DNA from: Conexibacter sp. CPCC 206217
Lineage (GTDB): Bacteria > Actinomycetota > Thermoleophilia > Solirubrobacterales > Solirubrobacteraceae
NCBI RefSeq assembly: GCF_030646165.1
Contig: NZ_JAUTDO010000005.1
Coordinates: forward strand, 124,001-188,000
DNA: 64,000 nt
Direction: 5' to 3'
Positions 42,762-51,414 of this stretch are shown piece after piece. The notes under the pieces were generated by a model. That model was not told the origin of the DNA, ran no database searches, and saw nothing but the letters and a program-made list of their open reading frames with translations. Numbering within the stretch: the first letter of the stretch is position 1; each line of letters starts with the position of its first letter. The translations under genes and the position numbers were made by a program.

Positions 42762-43550
42762 ATGTCCGCGACGAGTGCGCCGATGCTGCAGGCCAGCACG
42801 ATCGAGAAGCAGTACACCGACCGGCGCGGCCTGCGCGTCTCGGCGCTGCACGACGTCACGCTGCACGTCGACAGGGGCGAGTTCCTCTGCCTGGTCGGCC
42901 CCAGCGGCTGCGGCAAGTCGACGCTGCTGAAGATCTGCGCCGGCCTGCTGAGCGCCGACGAGGGTGACGTGCGCCTGCACGACACCCCCGTCGTCGGGCC
43001 GCGCTCCGAGATCGGGATCATGTTCCAGGACCCGGTCCTGCTGCCGTGGAAGACGGCGGAGCAGAACGTGCTGCTGCCGCGCAAGGTCCATCCGGGTCGC
43101 AGCAGGGTCAGCGACGCCCAGGCGCGCGAGGCGGCGCGCGAGGCGCTCGCGATGGTCGGCATCGGGGACTTCGCGTCCTCGTATCCGTGGGAGCTGTCCG
43201 GCGGCATGCAGCGGCGCGTGTCGCTGGCGCGGATCGTCTTCCAGGACCCCGAGCTGCTGCTGATGGACGAGCCGTTCACGGCGCTGGACGAGTTCACGCG
43301 GCTGAGCCTCAACGTGCTCTTCCGCAGAGTCCTCGGCGAGCGCGGCAAGACCGTCGTGCTCGTCACCCACAGCGTCGAGGAGGCGGTCCTGATGGGCGAC
43401 CGCGTCGGGATCATGACGCCGCGTCCCGGGGAGCTGAAGAGCGTGCTGGACGTCGAGCTGCCGCAGCAGCGCGGCGAGGACTCGATCACCTCCGAGCAGT
43501 TCGCGCGGCAGGTGCTGGAGGTGCGCCGCCAGATGGCGTTCACACGATGA
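42762..43550 (+). CDS. ABC transporter ATPase, importer B
   Basis: 262 residues. Walker A GPSGCGKST at 46-54, MFQDPVLLPW, LSGGMQRRVSLAR, LLLMDEPF, THSVEEA. SsuB/TauB family. Eight bases separate it from the lipoprotein stop. Confidence 0.9.
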   Translation: MSATSAPMLQASTIEKQYTDRRGLRVSALHDVTLHVDRGEFLCLVGPSGCGKSTLLKICAGLLSADEGDVRLHDTPVVGPRSEIGIMFQDPVLLPWKTAEQNVLLPRKVHPGRSRVSDAQAREAAREALAMVGIGDFASSYPWELSGGMQRRVSLARIVFQDPELLLMDEPFTALDEFTRLSLNVLFRRVLGERGKTVVLVTHSVEEAVLMGDRVGIMTPRPGELKSVLDVELPQQRGEDSITSEQFARQVLEVRRQMAFTR

Positions 43551-43567
43551 AGGGAGACAGGAACGCG

Positions 43568-44602
43568 ATGAAGGTCGTCGACGTCCACGCCCACACCGCC
43601 CCGCGCGGCTTCCTCGAGCGCGCGCCGCGCGACGAGGGTCAGGACGGCGTCAGCGTGCGCGCGTCCGCGGGCGGGGGCGGCTACGAGGTGGTCTTCCGCG
43701 GGACCGCCTTCGGGCCGCTGGACGAGCACGCCTACCCGATCCCGCCGATCGACTACGACATCGGCCTGCGGATCGCCGAGATGGAGCGGCTCGGCGTCGA
43801 CGTGCAGGTGCTCAGCCTCTCGCCGCTGCTGTTCCAGTACGGCGTGCCGGCGGCGCAGGCGGTCCCGCGCGCGCGGCTGCTGAACGACGAGCTGGCGGCC
43901 GTGCAGCGGGCGCGGCCGGAGCGCTTCCGCGCGCTCGCGACGCTGCCGCTGCAGGATCCCGACGCCTCCGTCGAGGAGCTGGAGCGGGTGATGGGGTCGC
44001 TCGGGATGGCGGGGATCCAGGTCGGCGCCAACGTCTGGGGCAGAGACCTCGACGGGCCGGATCTCGTGCGCGTGCTGGAGCGTGCCGAGCAGCTCGGCGC
44101 GGTCGTCTTCGTCCACCCGGCGATCATGCAGTCGTATCCGGGCGCGGTCGCGAACATGGACCGGATCGGCGACTTCTACCTGCGCAACCTGATCGGCAAC
44201 CCGCTCGACACGACGATCGCGATCGCGCGGCTGCTGTTCGGCGGCACGCTGGAGCGGCTGCCGAGACTGAAGCTGTACCTCGCGCACGGCGGCGGCTACG
44301 CGGTCTTCGGGCTGGGCCGCTTCGCGCACGCGCACGGCGTGCGCAGCGAGACGGCGGCCGCGCAGGGAGATCCGCGCGAGCTGCTGCGCAACGTCTACGT
44401 CGACACGATCGTGCACGACCCGCCGACGCTGCGCTACGTCGTCGAGATGCTCGGCGCCGAGCGCGTGATGATGGGCAGCGACTACCCGACCGACATGGGC
44501 CCCGCCGACCCGGTCGGCGCGGTCGACGCGGCGGGTCTCGACGCCGAGACCCGCGCGCTCGTGCTGGGCGGCAACGCGGCGCGGCTGTTCGGGATCGGGT
44601 GA
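43568..44602 (+). CDS. ACMSD-like amidohydrolase/decarboxylase
   Basis: 344 residues from ATG at 43568 after GGGAGACAGG; an ATG at 43547 overlaps the ATPase stop (ATGA) and would add seven residues. Complete metal site: VVDVHAHTAP, VFVHPAIM, LAHGGGYA, MGSDYPTDMG. Same subfamily as 39343-40302 and the closest here to true ACMSD/gamma-resorcylate decarboxylase. Co-transcribed with importer B, so it may act first on that importer's cargo. Confidence 0.84.
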   Translation: MKVVDVHAHTAPRGFLERAPRDEGQDGVSVRASAGGGGYEVVFRGTAFGPLDEHAYPIPPIDYDIGLRIAEMERLGVDVQVLSLSPLLFQYGVPAAQAVPRARLLNDELAAVQRARPERFRALATLPLQDPDASVEELERVMGSLGMAGIQVGANVWGRDLDGPDLVRVLERAEQLGAVVFVHPAIMQSYPGAVANMDRIGDFYLRNLIGNPLDTTIAIARLLFGGTLERLPRLKLYLAHGGGYAVFGLGRFAHAHGVRSETAAAQGDPRELLRNVYVDTIVHDPPTLRYVVEMLGAERVMMGSDYPTDMGPADPVGAVDAAGLDAETRALVLGGNAARLFGIG

Positions 44603-44609
44603 GGAGCTA

Positions 44610-44767
44610 GTGGTGTGACCGGTTTCGTTTGCCGGGTCCGGCGCTGTCATCGTCGTGGCTGGCAAGGACGCAGATCCGAGGAAGACCGGGGTCTTTCGAG
44701 TGATCGAGGACGCCGCCAGGCGCGGCGAGGGCAAGCCCGACCCGGTGAACGTTGCCGGTCACGCCAC
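44610..44767. mobile_element. MITE-like element with TA target duplication (IS630/Tc1 type)
   Basis: A 158-bp non-coding segment between the convergent amidohydrolase and MFS genes is bounded by inverted repeats: 44606-44622 and 44755-44771 match at 16 of 17 positions, with weaker similarity out to about 37 bp. Both ends sit at CTAG, giving TA duplications (44608-44609 and 44768-44769), the target rule of IS630/Tc1-mariner elements. Too short for a transposase. The right-hand TA forms the TAG stop of the MFS gene. Confidence 0.55.
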
Positions 44768-46260
44768 TAGCGCCTGTGCCCGCGCGCCAGCAGCAGTGCG
44801 GGCACCAGCGCGATCGCGAGCGGGACCAGGACCCACCAGAAGGCGTGGGCAAAGGCTCCCGCCACCAGCGCGGTCGCGTGCGGGCGGCCGGCGAGCGCGC
44901 CGCCGCCCGGCAGCTCTCCGCCGCCCCCGCCGACGATCGCGAGCGGGAGCTGTTGCAGCTGGCGCTGCAGCCCGACCGCGGCCAGCGCGCCTCCGAGCGC
45001 GCCGCCGACGCGGTGCAGCGCGTTGACGACGCTCGCGCCGCGCGGCACCTGCTGCGGGCGCAGGCTCGCGTAGGCGGCGGCCATCCCCGGCATCATCGTC
45101 GCGCCGAGCCCGAGGCCGCGCACCAGCAGCAGCAGCGCGATCAGCGGGAACGGCGTGGTGCCGCCGACCTGCGTCAGCGGCGCGGTGCCGGCGAGGCTGA
45201 TCGCGATCCCCAGCAGCGCGACGCGCCCGCCGCCGACGCGGTCGGTCATGCGCCGCACGAGCGGCATCGCGAGCGCGACGCCGACGCCCTGCGCGGCCAT
45301 CAGCAGCCCGGTCTGCACCGCGCTCTCGCTGCGCGCGACCTGGAGGTAGAGCGGCAGCGTCAGCCAGACGCCGAAGAACGACGCGCCCGCGAGGAAGACG
45401 ACGCTGACGGCGGCCGAGAAGCGCGCCGTCAGGAACAGCCGCATGTCGATCAGCGGCTGCGGCACGCGCAGCGCGTGACGCACGGCGGCGGCGATCAGCG
45501 CCGCGCCGACGAGCAGCGGCACGTACGCGCTCGCGACCGCGACGGTGCCGTGCTCCGCGGTCTGCGCGAAGCCGAGCACGACGGCCGCGAGGCCGGGCGG
45601 CAGCAGACAGGCGCCGAGCAGGTCGAAGGGGCCGGGGTCGCCGCTGCCGCTTCGTTCGGTCGGCCCCAGCGCCCGCCGTGCCAGCAGCAGCGCCGGGATC
45701 GTCAGCGGGATGTTGATCCAGAAGATCCAGCGCCATGGGGCGTTGTCGATCACGAGGCCGCCGAGCAGCGGGCCGAGCGTCGGGCCGAGCACCATCGGCA
45801 CGCCGATCAGGCTTGCGACACGGCCCGCGTCGCCGCCTGCGGAGCGCACCAGCATCGTCATGCCGACCGGCACGATCATGCCGCCGCCGAGCCCCTGCAG
45901 CACGCGGAAGGCGATCAGCGCCGGCGCCGACCAAGCGGTCGCGCACAGCAGCGAGGCGAGGCCGAAGAGGCCCAGCGACGCGCTCCAGACGCGGACCGCG
46001 CCGAACCGCTCCAGCGTCCAGCCGCTCAACGGGATCGTCGCGGCCAGCGCGAGCATGTAGCCGGTCGCGACGTACTGGATCTCCGAGACGGGCGCGTGCA
46101 GATCGCGCGCAAGCGTCTCCAGCGCGACGTTGACGACGGTCGTGTCGAGGAAGGTCATCGTCACGCCCAGCACGACGGCGACGCGCAGCAGCAGCTCGGC
46201 GCGCGCGGCGGCGGTGCTGGCGGCGGGGACGGGGGCGGGCGACCGGGCCAAGTGACGCAT
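44767..46260 (-). CDS. DHA2-family MFS transporter (EmrB/QacA type)
   Basis: 497 residues from ATG at 46260. Fourteen predicted helices; motif D1 TFLDTTVVNVALETLARDL, motif C-like GPTLGPLLGGLVIDNAPWRWIFWINIP are those of drug-efflux DHA2 proteins. The stop codon coincides with the end of the MITE, so the original C-terminus may have differed slightly. Divergent from the 46311 operon and sharing its island operator: it may export a toxic intermediate or the island's own substrate. Confidence 0.85.
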   Translation of the reverse strand: MRHLARSPAPVPAASTAAARAELLLRVAVVLGVTMTFLDTTVVNVALETLARDLHAPVSEIQYVATGYMLALAATIPLSGWTLERFGAVRVWSASLGLFGLASLLCATAWSAPALIAFRVLQGLGGGMIVPVGMTMLVRSAGGDAGRVASLIGVPMVLGPTLGPLLGGLVIDNAPWRWIFWINIPLTIPALLLARRALGPTERSGSGDPGPFDLLGACLLPPGLAAVVLGFAQTAEHGTVAVASAYVPLLVGAALIAAAVRHALRVPQPLIDMRLFLTARFSAAVSVVFLAGASFFGVWLTLPLYLQVARSESAVQTGLLMAAQGVGVALAMPLVRRMTDRVGGGRVALLGIAISLAGTAPLTQVGGTTPFPLIALLLLVRGLGLGATMMPGMAAAYASLRPQQVPRGASVVNALHRVGGALGGALAAVGLQRQLQQLPLAIVGGGGGELPGGGALAGRPHATALVAGAFAHAFWWVLVPLAIALVPALLLARGHRR

Positions 46261-46263
46261 TGA

Positions 46264-46273
46264 ATATATGATA
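46264..46273. promoter_or_regulatory. Island operator between the MFS gene and the 46311 operon
   Basis: ATATATGATA, the island motif on the reverse strand, within an AT-rich run (46261-46284). It shares 14 consecutive bases (AATATATGATATAG) with the site at 30398-30411. It is four bases from the MFS start and 38 from the CoA-transferase start. Confidence 0.65.
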
Positions 46274-46310
46274 TAGATATCTTGTCCGGTGCAGAGGAAG
46301 GGAACTGACG

Positions 46311-47453
46311 ATGGCTGCAGGTCCACTCGACGGCGTGCGCGTGCTCGACATCGCGACGATGCTCGGCATCGGGCACGCGACGTCGCTGCTGGCGGACTTC
46401 GGCGCCGAGGTGATCCACGTCGAGCTGCCCGGCCGCGGCGACAGCCTGCGGCAGATGGGCCCGTTCCAGGACGGGCAGTCGCTGCGCTGGGCGGTCGTCG
46501 GGCGCGGCAAGCGCTCGATCACGGCGGACCTCCACACCGCGGCGGGCCAGGCGCGCGTGCGCGAGCTGGTGCGCGTTAGCGACGTCGTCGTCGAGAACTA
46601 CCGCCCCGGCACGCTCGCGCGCTGGGGGCTCGACTACGCAGCGCTGCGCGAGGTCAACCCCGCGATCGTGATGCTGAGCCTGACCGGCTACGGGCAGACC
46701 GGGCCCAGCAGCCACAAGCCCGGCTTCGGGCGCGTGCTGGAGGCCGTCAGCGGGCTGATGAACAGCACCGGCGCGGCCGACGGGCCGCCGCTGCAGATCG
46801 GCGTGCCGCTGGTCGACTACATCGCCGGCACGACCGCGGCGATGGCGATCTCGATGGCGTTGTACCGGCGCGAGCAGGACCCCGACGGCGCCGGCCAGGC
46901 GATCGACCTGTCGCTCTACGAGACGCTCGTGCGGATGCTCGACTCGCTGATCACGCGCTACGACGCGACCGGCGTCGCGCCCCAGCGCCAGGGCAACCGC
47001 TACGTCAACGTCGCGCCCTCCGACGTCTACGCGACGCGTGACGGCCGCTACCTCTTCCACAGCTCCGCGACGCAGACGGTCTTCGAGCGGCTCGCGCGCG
47101 CGATCGGTCGGGCCGACATGCTCGAAGACGAGCGCTACAGCCGCAACGCCGCGCGGATCGAGCGCGTCGACGAGGTCAACGACATCGTCGCGGCGTGGTT
47201 CGCTCAGCACGACTTCGCGGACGCGGTCGCGATCATGGAGGCCGCCGACGTGCCGGTCGGCCCCGTCAACACGATCGCCGAGGTCGCCGCCGACCCGCAC
47301 CTGCGCGAGCGCGACAGCCTGATCCGCGTCGAGGCTGACGGCGTCGGCTCGGTGCTGATGCCCGGCGTGATCCCGAAGTTCTCGCGCACGCCGGGAGCGG
47401 TCCGCCATGGTGGACCTGCGCTGGGACGCGATGACGCGGAGCTCGCCCGATGA
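46311..47453 (+). CDS. CaiB/BaiF family CoA-transferase
   Basis: 380 residues; GAGGAAGGGA precedes ATG 46311. Fold motifs VRVLDIATMLGIGHATSLLADFGAEVIHVE and VVVENYRPGTLARWG, nucleophile Asp169 in GVPLVDYIAG. Third class III transferase of the island, heading a five-gene operon with an enolase-superfamily enzyme, a CitE-type lyase, a quinone-reductase-like protein and an FAH-family hydrolase. Confidence 0.87.
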   Translation: MAAGPLDGVRVLDIATMLGIGHATSLLADFGAEVIHVELPGRGDSLRQMGPFQDGQSLRWAVVGRGKRSITADLHTAAGQARVRELVRVSDVVVENYRPGTLARWGLDYAALREVNPAIVMLSLTGYGQTGPSSHKPGFGRVLEAVSGLMNSTGAADGPPLQIGVPLVDYIAGTTAAMAISMALYRREQDPDGAGQAIDLSLYETLVRMLDSLITRYDATGVAPQRQGNRYVNVAPSDVYATRDGRYLFHSSATQTVFERLARAIGRADMLEDERYSRNAARIERVDEVNDIVAAWFAQHDFADAVAIMEAADVPVGPVNTIAEVAADPHLRERDSLIRVEADGVGSVLMPGVIPKFSRTPGAVRHGGPALGRDDAELAR

Positions 47454-48586
47454 GCGGCGCGTGCATCCGCGACGTCGTCGTCACCGTCGTCGCGGTCCCC
47501 TACAGACCCGGCGTCGGGGCGATCGTCACCGCCGGACTCGTGCTGACCGAGGCGCGCCACGTGCTCGTCGAGGTGCGCACCGACGACGGTGTCGTCGGGC
47601 TCGGCGAGGCGGTTCCGCGGCCGTCGATCTACGGCGAGACGGTCGAGTCGATCGTCGTCGCGCTCCAGCAGCTGCTGGTCCCGCCGCTGCTGGGCATGAG
47701 CCCGCTCGACGTCGAGCGGATCTGGCAGCGCTGGGAGCGCGTCGTCGGCAACACGACCGCGAAGGCCGCGCTCGACATGGCCTGCCACGACATCCAGGGC
47801 AAGCTCGCCGGCCTGCCGCTGCACCGGATGCTCGGCGGCTGGGCGGGCGGGCGCATCCCGCTGACGATGCCGGTCGCGATCGCCGACGACATGGTCGAGC
47901 AGGCGAAGACGGCGGTCGCCGGCGGCTACGGGGCGGTCAAGCTGAAGGTCGGCAAGGACCTGCGCCGCGACGTCGCGACGGTCGAGGCGGTGCGCAGCGC
48001 GATCGGCCCTGACCCCATGCTCTACGCCGACGCCAACCAGGGCTACGGGACCAGCGACGCATTGGAGGCCGCGCGCCAGTTCGGCAGCCTCGGCGTCGAC
48101 CTGCTGGAGGAGCCCGTCAGCGCCGGCAACACGGCGGCGCGCGTGCAGCTCGCGCGAGAGGCGCACGTGCCGCTGCTGCTCGACGAGACGCTGATGACGC
48201 AGAGCGACCTGCTGCGCGAGATCCAGCTCGGCACGCCGTCGGCGATCAGCGTCCGCAGCCCGCGCAGCGGGATCACCGGCAGTCGCAAGGTCGTCGCGTT
48301 GGCGGAGGCGGCGGAGGTCGCCTGCCTCGTCGGCAGCCACCGCGAGCTGGGCGTCGCGACGATCGCGAGCGCGCACCTGGCGGCCGGCTTCCGCGCGATG
48401 AGGCTGCCGGCCGAACTGGGCGTCAGCACGCTGCTGTCGCACAGCCTGCTGACCGAGCCGCTGCGGATCGACGACGGCTGGCTGACGCTGCCCGACGGCC
48501 CCGGCCTCGGGATCGAACTCGACCGCGCGGCGGTCTCGCGCCACCGCGTCGGCGACGCGATCGCGATTGCCGAGGCGGTCCGATGA
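47450..48586 (+). CDS. Mandelate racemase/muconate-lactonising enzyme family protein
   Basis: 378 residues; ATGA overlap. Enolase-superfamily barrel: VKLKVGKD (Lys164 and Lys166), metal ligands Asp194 (ADANQGY), Glu220 (LLEEPV) and Asp245 (LLDETL). The position of the second catalytic Lys of MLE-type enzymes (motif LKxxKxGG) reads VRSPRSGI, so Arg269 replaces it. Cycloisomerase, racemase or dehydratase chemistry on a carboxylate is expected, but the Arg change makes the exact reaction uncertain. Confidence 0.83.
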   Translation: MSGACIRDVVVTVVAVPYRPGVGAIVTAGLVLTEARHVLVEVRTDDGVVGLGEAVPRPSIYGETVESIVVALQQLLVPPLLGMSPLDVERIWQRWERVVGNTTAKAALDMACHDIQGKLAGLPLHRMLGGWAGGRIPLTMPVAIADDMVEQAKTAVAGGYGAVKLKVGKDLRRDVATVEAVRSAIGPDPMLYADANQGYGTSDALEAARQFGSLGVDLLEEPVSAGNTAARVQLAREAHVPLLLDETLMTQSDLLREIQLGTPSAISVRSPRSGITGSRKVVALAEAAEVACLVGSHRELGVATIASAHLAAGFRAMRLPAELGVSTLLSHSLLTEPLRIDDGWLTLPDGPGLGIELDRAAVSRHRVGDAIAIAEAVR

Positions 48587-49584
48587 AGCCCGCACGCAGC
48601 CTCCTGAGCACGCCGGGCAACCGCCCCGCGATGCTGGCGAAGGCGCTCACGTGCGGCGCCGACGCGATCGTCGCCGACCTGCAGGACTCGGTTCCGGCGG
48701 GCGAGAAGGAGCATGCGCGCGAGGCCGTGCGGGAGCTGATCGAGCGGCGCGGGAGCGGCGCGGCGAGTGCGAGCGGCGCGGCCGATGCGCCCGGCGCAAG
48801 CGCGACGGAGATCCTCGTCCGCGCCAACTCCGCCGCCAGCGGTCTGCTCGCCGACGACGTCGCCGCGATCGTCGCCCCGGGGCTCGCGGCCGTGCAGCTG
48901 CCGCAGGCCGAGTCGCCGGGGGACGTGCTGACGCTCGCGCGGCTGCTCGACGACGCCGAAGCCGCGGCGGGACTTGCGCCCGGAAGCGTCGAGATCCTCG
49001 TCTCGCTCGAATCGGCGATCGCGGTGCTGCGGGCGTTCGAGATCCTCAGCGCGTCGCCGCGCGTCGTCGCGACGATGCCCGGGATCGCGGAGAACGGCGA
49101 CTTGGAGCACGACCTCGGCGCGGTCTACACGCCCGACGAGGTCGGCACCTTCCACGCTCGTGCCCACGTGCTGTTGGCGGCCCGCGCCGCCAAACTCGCG
49201 CACCCGGTCGACGGCGTCTACGCGCGCGTCGCTGACGAGGACGGGTTCGTCGCGAGCGCGACGCTCGCGCGCCGGCTCGGCTATCGCGGCAAGAAGGTGA
49301 TCCACCCTCGCCACGTGCCGCTCGCCAACCGCATCTTCCAGCCGACCGCCGCGGAGCTGGACTTCTCCGCACGCGTGCTCGCCGCGCTCGACGCGGCAGA
49401 GGCGCGCGGCGGCGGCGCGACCGTCGTGGACGGGCGCATGGTCGACGTCGCGATGGCCGCGACCGCGCGACAGGTGCTGGCGTGGGGTAGAGACGACCGT
49501 GACCGAACGGCGGCCGCTGGCGCGCGCAGCGACCGCCGCGACGACCGCCCGGCAGTCGCCGACGCAAGCAGAGACAGCGAATGA
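48583..49584 (+). CDS. CitE/HpcH-family CoA-ester lyase
   Basis: 333 residues; ATGA overlap. CitE-like N-terminus RSLLSTPGNRPAMLAKALTCGADAIVADLQDSVP and ILVSLESAIAVLRAFE (metal Glu), KVIHPRHVPLANRIFQP near the end. The usual LEDAV acidic motif reads LQDSV. Paralogue of 33483-34466 in a parallel operon, also paired with a CaiB transferase. Confidence 0.8.
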   Translation: MKPARSLLSTPGNRPAMLAKALTCGADAIVADLQDSVPAGEKEHAREAVRELIERRGSGAASASGAADAPGASATEILVRANSAASGLLADDVAAIVAPGLAAVQLPQAESPGDVLTLARLLDDAEAAAGLAPGSVEILVSLESAIAVLRAFEILSASPRVVATMPGIAENGDLEHDLGAVYTPDEVGTFHARAHVLLAARAAKLAHPVDGVYARVADEDGFVASATLARRLGYRGKKVIHPRHVPLANRIFQPTAAELDFSARVLAALDAAEARGGGATVVDGRMVDVAMAATARQVLAWGRDDRDRTAAAGARSDRRDDRPAVADASRDSE

Positions 49585-49603
49585 GAACCCAAGGGAGCAA
49601 CCG

Positions 49604-50524
49604 ATGCAGGCAGTAGTCGCCGTCGAGCACGGACCACCGTCCGCGCTGCAGTTGCAGGAGCTGCCGGAGCCGGTCGCCGGCGAGGGCCGCACCGCGATCC
49701 GCGTCGTCAGCGCCGGGGTCAACTTCTCCGACGTGCTCACGATCTCCGGCAGATATCCGGGGCCGCCGCTGCCGTTCGTGCCCGGGATCGAGGTCGCGGG
49801 CAACGCGCTCGACGACGGCCGCCCGGTGATCGCGCTGCTCGAGTCCGGCGGCTACGCCGAGGTCGCGACGGCCAACGCGCGGATGGTCTTCGACGCCGAC
49901 GGCCTCGACCTCGAGAGAGCCGGCGGCTACGCGCTCGTGACGCTCGCCGCCTATTTCGGCCTGCGCTACGCGGCGCGGCTGCAAAGAGGCGAGAGCGTGC
50001 TCGTGCTGGCCGGCGCGGGCGGGCTCGGCTCGGCCGCGATCCAGGTTGCGCGGGCGCTCGGTGCCGCGCGCGTCGTCGCGGTCGCCTCCAGCGAGCGCAA
50101 GCGCGAGATCGCGCTCGCGCAGGGCGCCGACGAGGCGCTCCCGTACGGCGAGCAGCTGCCGCCGACCGACCTCGTCGTGGACGGCGTCGGCGGCGAGGCG
50201 TTCGGCCAGGCGTACCGCGCGACGCGGCGGCTCGGGCGGGTGCTGCTGGTCGGCGCCAGCTCCGGCACGCCGCCCGCGCTGCCGGCGTTCCAGGAGCTGC
50301 GCGAGCGCGGCGTCGGGCTGGTGCCGTTCAGCTTCAAGGCGCTGCGCGAGAGCGACGGCGAGTTCGTCGCCCGCACGGCGCCGCAGGCGCTCGACCTGAT
50401 CCGCAGCGGCGAGGTGCGCCCGCTGCTGGGCTCGTCTCATCCGCTCGCCGACGCGCCCACGGTGCTGGCGGCGCTGGCGGGCCGTGACACCGTCGGCAAG
50501 CAACTGCTGAGGACCGGACGATGA
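49604..50524 (+). CDS. Quinone oxidoreductase-like MDR protein
   Basis: 306 residues from ATG at 49604 (AAGGGAG upstream). Medium-chain dehydrogenase/reductase of the zinc-free QOR type: SAGVNFSDVLTISGRYPGPPLPFVPGIEVAG and the NADPH site LVLAGAGGLGSAAIQVARALGA. No zinc-ligand Cys cluster. Likely reduces an enone or enoyl-CoA intermediate. Confidence 0.85.
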   Translation: MQAVVAVEHGPPSALQLQELPEPVAGEGRTAIRVVSAGVNFSDVLTISGRYPGPPLPFVPGIEVAGNALDDGRPVIALLESGGYAEVATANARMVFDADGLDLERAGGYALVTLAAYFGLRYAARLQRGESVLVLAGAGGLGSAAIQVARALGAARVVAVASSERKREIALAQGADEALPYGEQLPPTDLVVDGVGGEAFGQAYRATRRLGRVLLVGASSGTPPALPAFQELRERGVGLVPFSFKALRESDGEFVARTAPQALDLIRSGEVRPLLGSSHPLADAPTVLAALAGRDTVGKQLLRTGR

Positions 50525-51414
50525 GACTCGCGACGATCGCGATCGATCGAAGCGACGCCACCACGGCCGCCGTCATCACCCCCGCCGGCGCGATCCCGGT
50601 CGAGGGCTACCGCGACGTCGGCGCGCTGCTCGCGGCCGGCGACGGCGGGCTGGCGGCGGCGCGCGCGGCTGCCGCGGCCGCGCACGCGGGACTCGCCCGG
50701 CCGCTCGCCCCCGGCACGCTTCGGGCGCCGGTCCTGCAGCCGGGCGCGACCGTCTGCGTCGGGCTCAACTACAGCAACCACGTACTGGAGATGGGCCGCG
50801 AGCTGCCGAAGCATCCGACGCTCTTCTCCAAGCTGCCGCGCGCGCTCGCGCAGCGGCCCGACCGCGCGAGTCTGCCCGCGCCGTCGCTGTCGCAGCAGGC
50901 CGACTGGGAGGGCGAGCTGGTCGTCGTGATCGGCCGCCGCGTCGGGGGCGTCCTCGAGCGCGAGCAGGCGCGCGACGCGATCGCCGGCTACACGCTGATG
51001 AACGACCTCAGCGTGCGCGACGTGCAGCGCCGCACGACGCAGTGGTTCGCCGGCAAGAACATCGCCGACTCGACCCCGACCGGCCCGTGGCTCGTGACCG
51101 CCGACGAGTTCGGCGATCCCGCGCGGCACGAGCTGGTGCTGGAGGTCAACGGCGAGCAGCGCCAGCGCTCCTCGCTCGGCGAGCTGATCTTCGACGCCGC
51201 CGACCTCGTCGTCTACGTCGCGCAGCTGTTCGCGCTGGAGCCCGGCGATCTGATCGCGACCGGCACCCCCGGCGGCGTCGGCCAGGCGATGACGCCGCCG
51301 CAGTACCTGCGCGACGGCGACCGCGTCACGGTGACGGTCGCCGCGATCGGCACGCTGGAGACGACGTTCGGCGTGCCGCGGGAGCCGGCCCGGGCGGCTC
51401 AGACGCGGGGGTAG
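50521..51414 (+). CDS. Fumarylacetoacetate hydrolase (FAH) family protein
   Basis: 297 residues; ATGA overlap. FAH C-terminal-domain enzyme: GLNYSNHVLEMG, the metal ligands in DWEGELVVVIGR and MNDLSVRDVQ, and ATGTPGGVGQAM. Family members hydrolyse acylpyruvates or decarboxylate/hydrate 2-oxo diacids in aromatic-ring catabolism. Ends the 46311 operon and overlaps the convergent dehydrogenase gene by 16 bp. Confidence 0.87.
   Translation: MRLATIAIDRSDATTAAVITPAGAIPVEGYRDVGALLAAGDGGLAAARAAAAAAHAGLARPLAPGTLRAPVLQPGATVCVGLNYSNHVLEMGRELPKHPTLFSKLPRALAQRPDRASLPAPSLSQQADWEGELVVVIGRRVGGVLEREQARDAIAGYTLMNDLSVRDVQRRTTQWFAGKNIADSTPTGPWLVTADEFGDPARHELVLEVNGEQRQRSSLGELIFDAADLVVYVAQLFALEPGDLIATGTPGGVGQAMTPPQYLRDGDRVTVTVAAIGTLETTFGVPREPARAAQTRG

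Noticed and set aside
44655..45026. Coding frame across the MITE region
   Set aside because: It runs from the inverted-repeat element into the antisense of the MFS gene; no conserved protein and no start signal.
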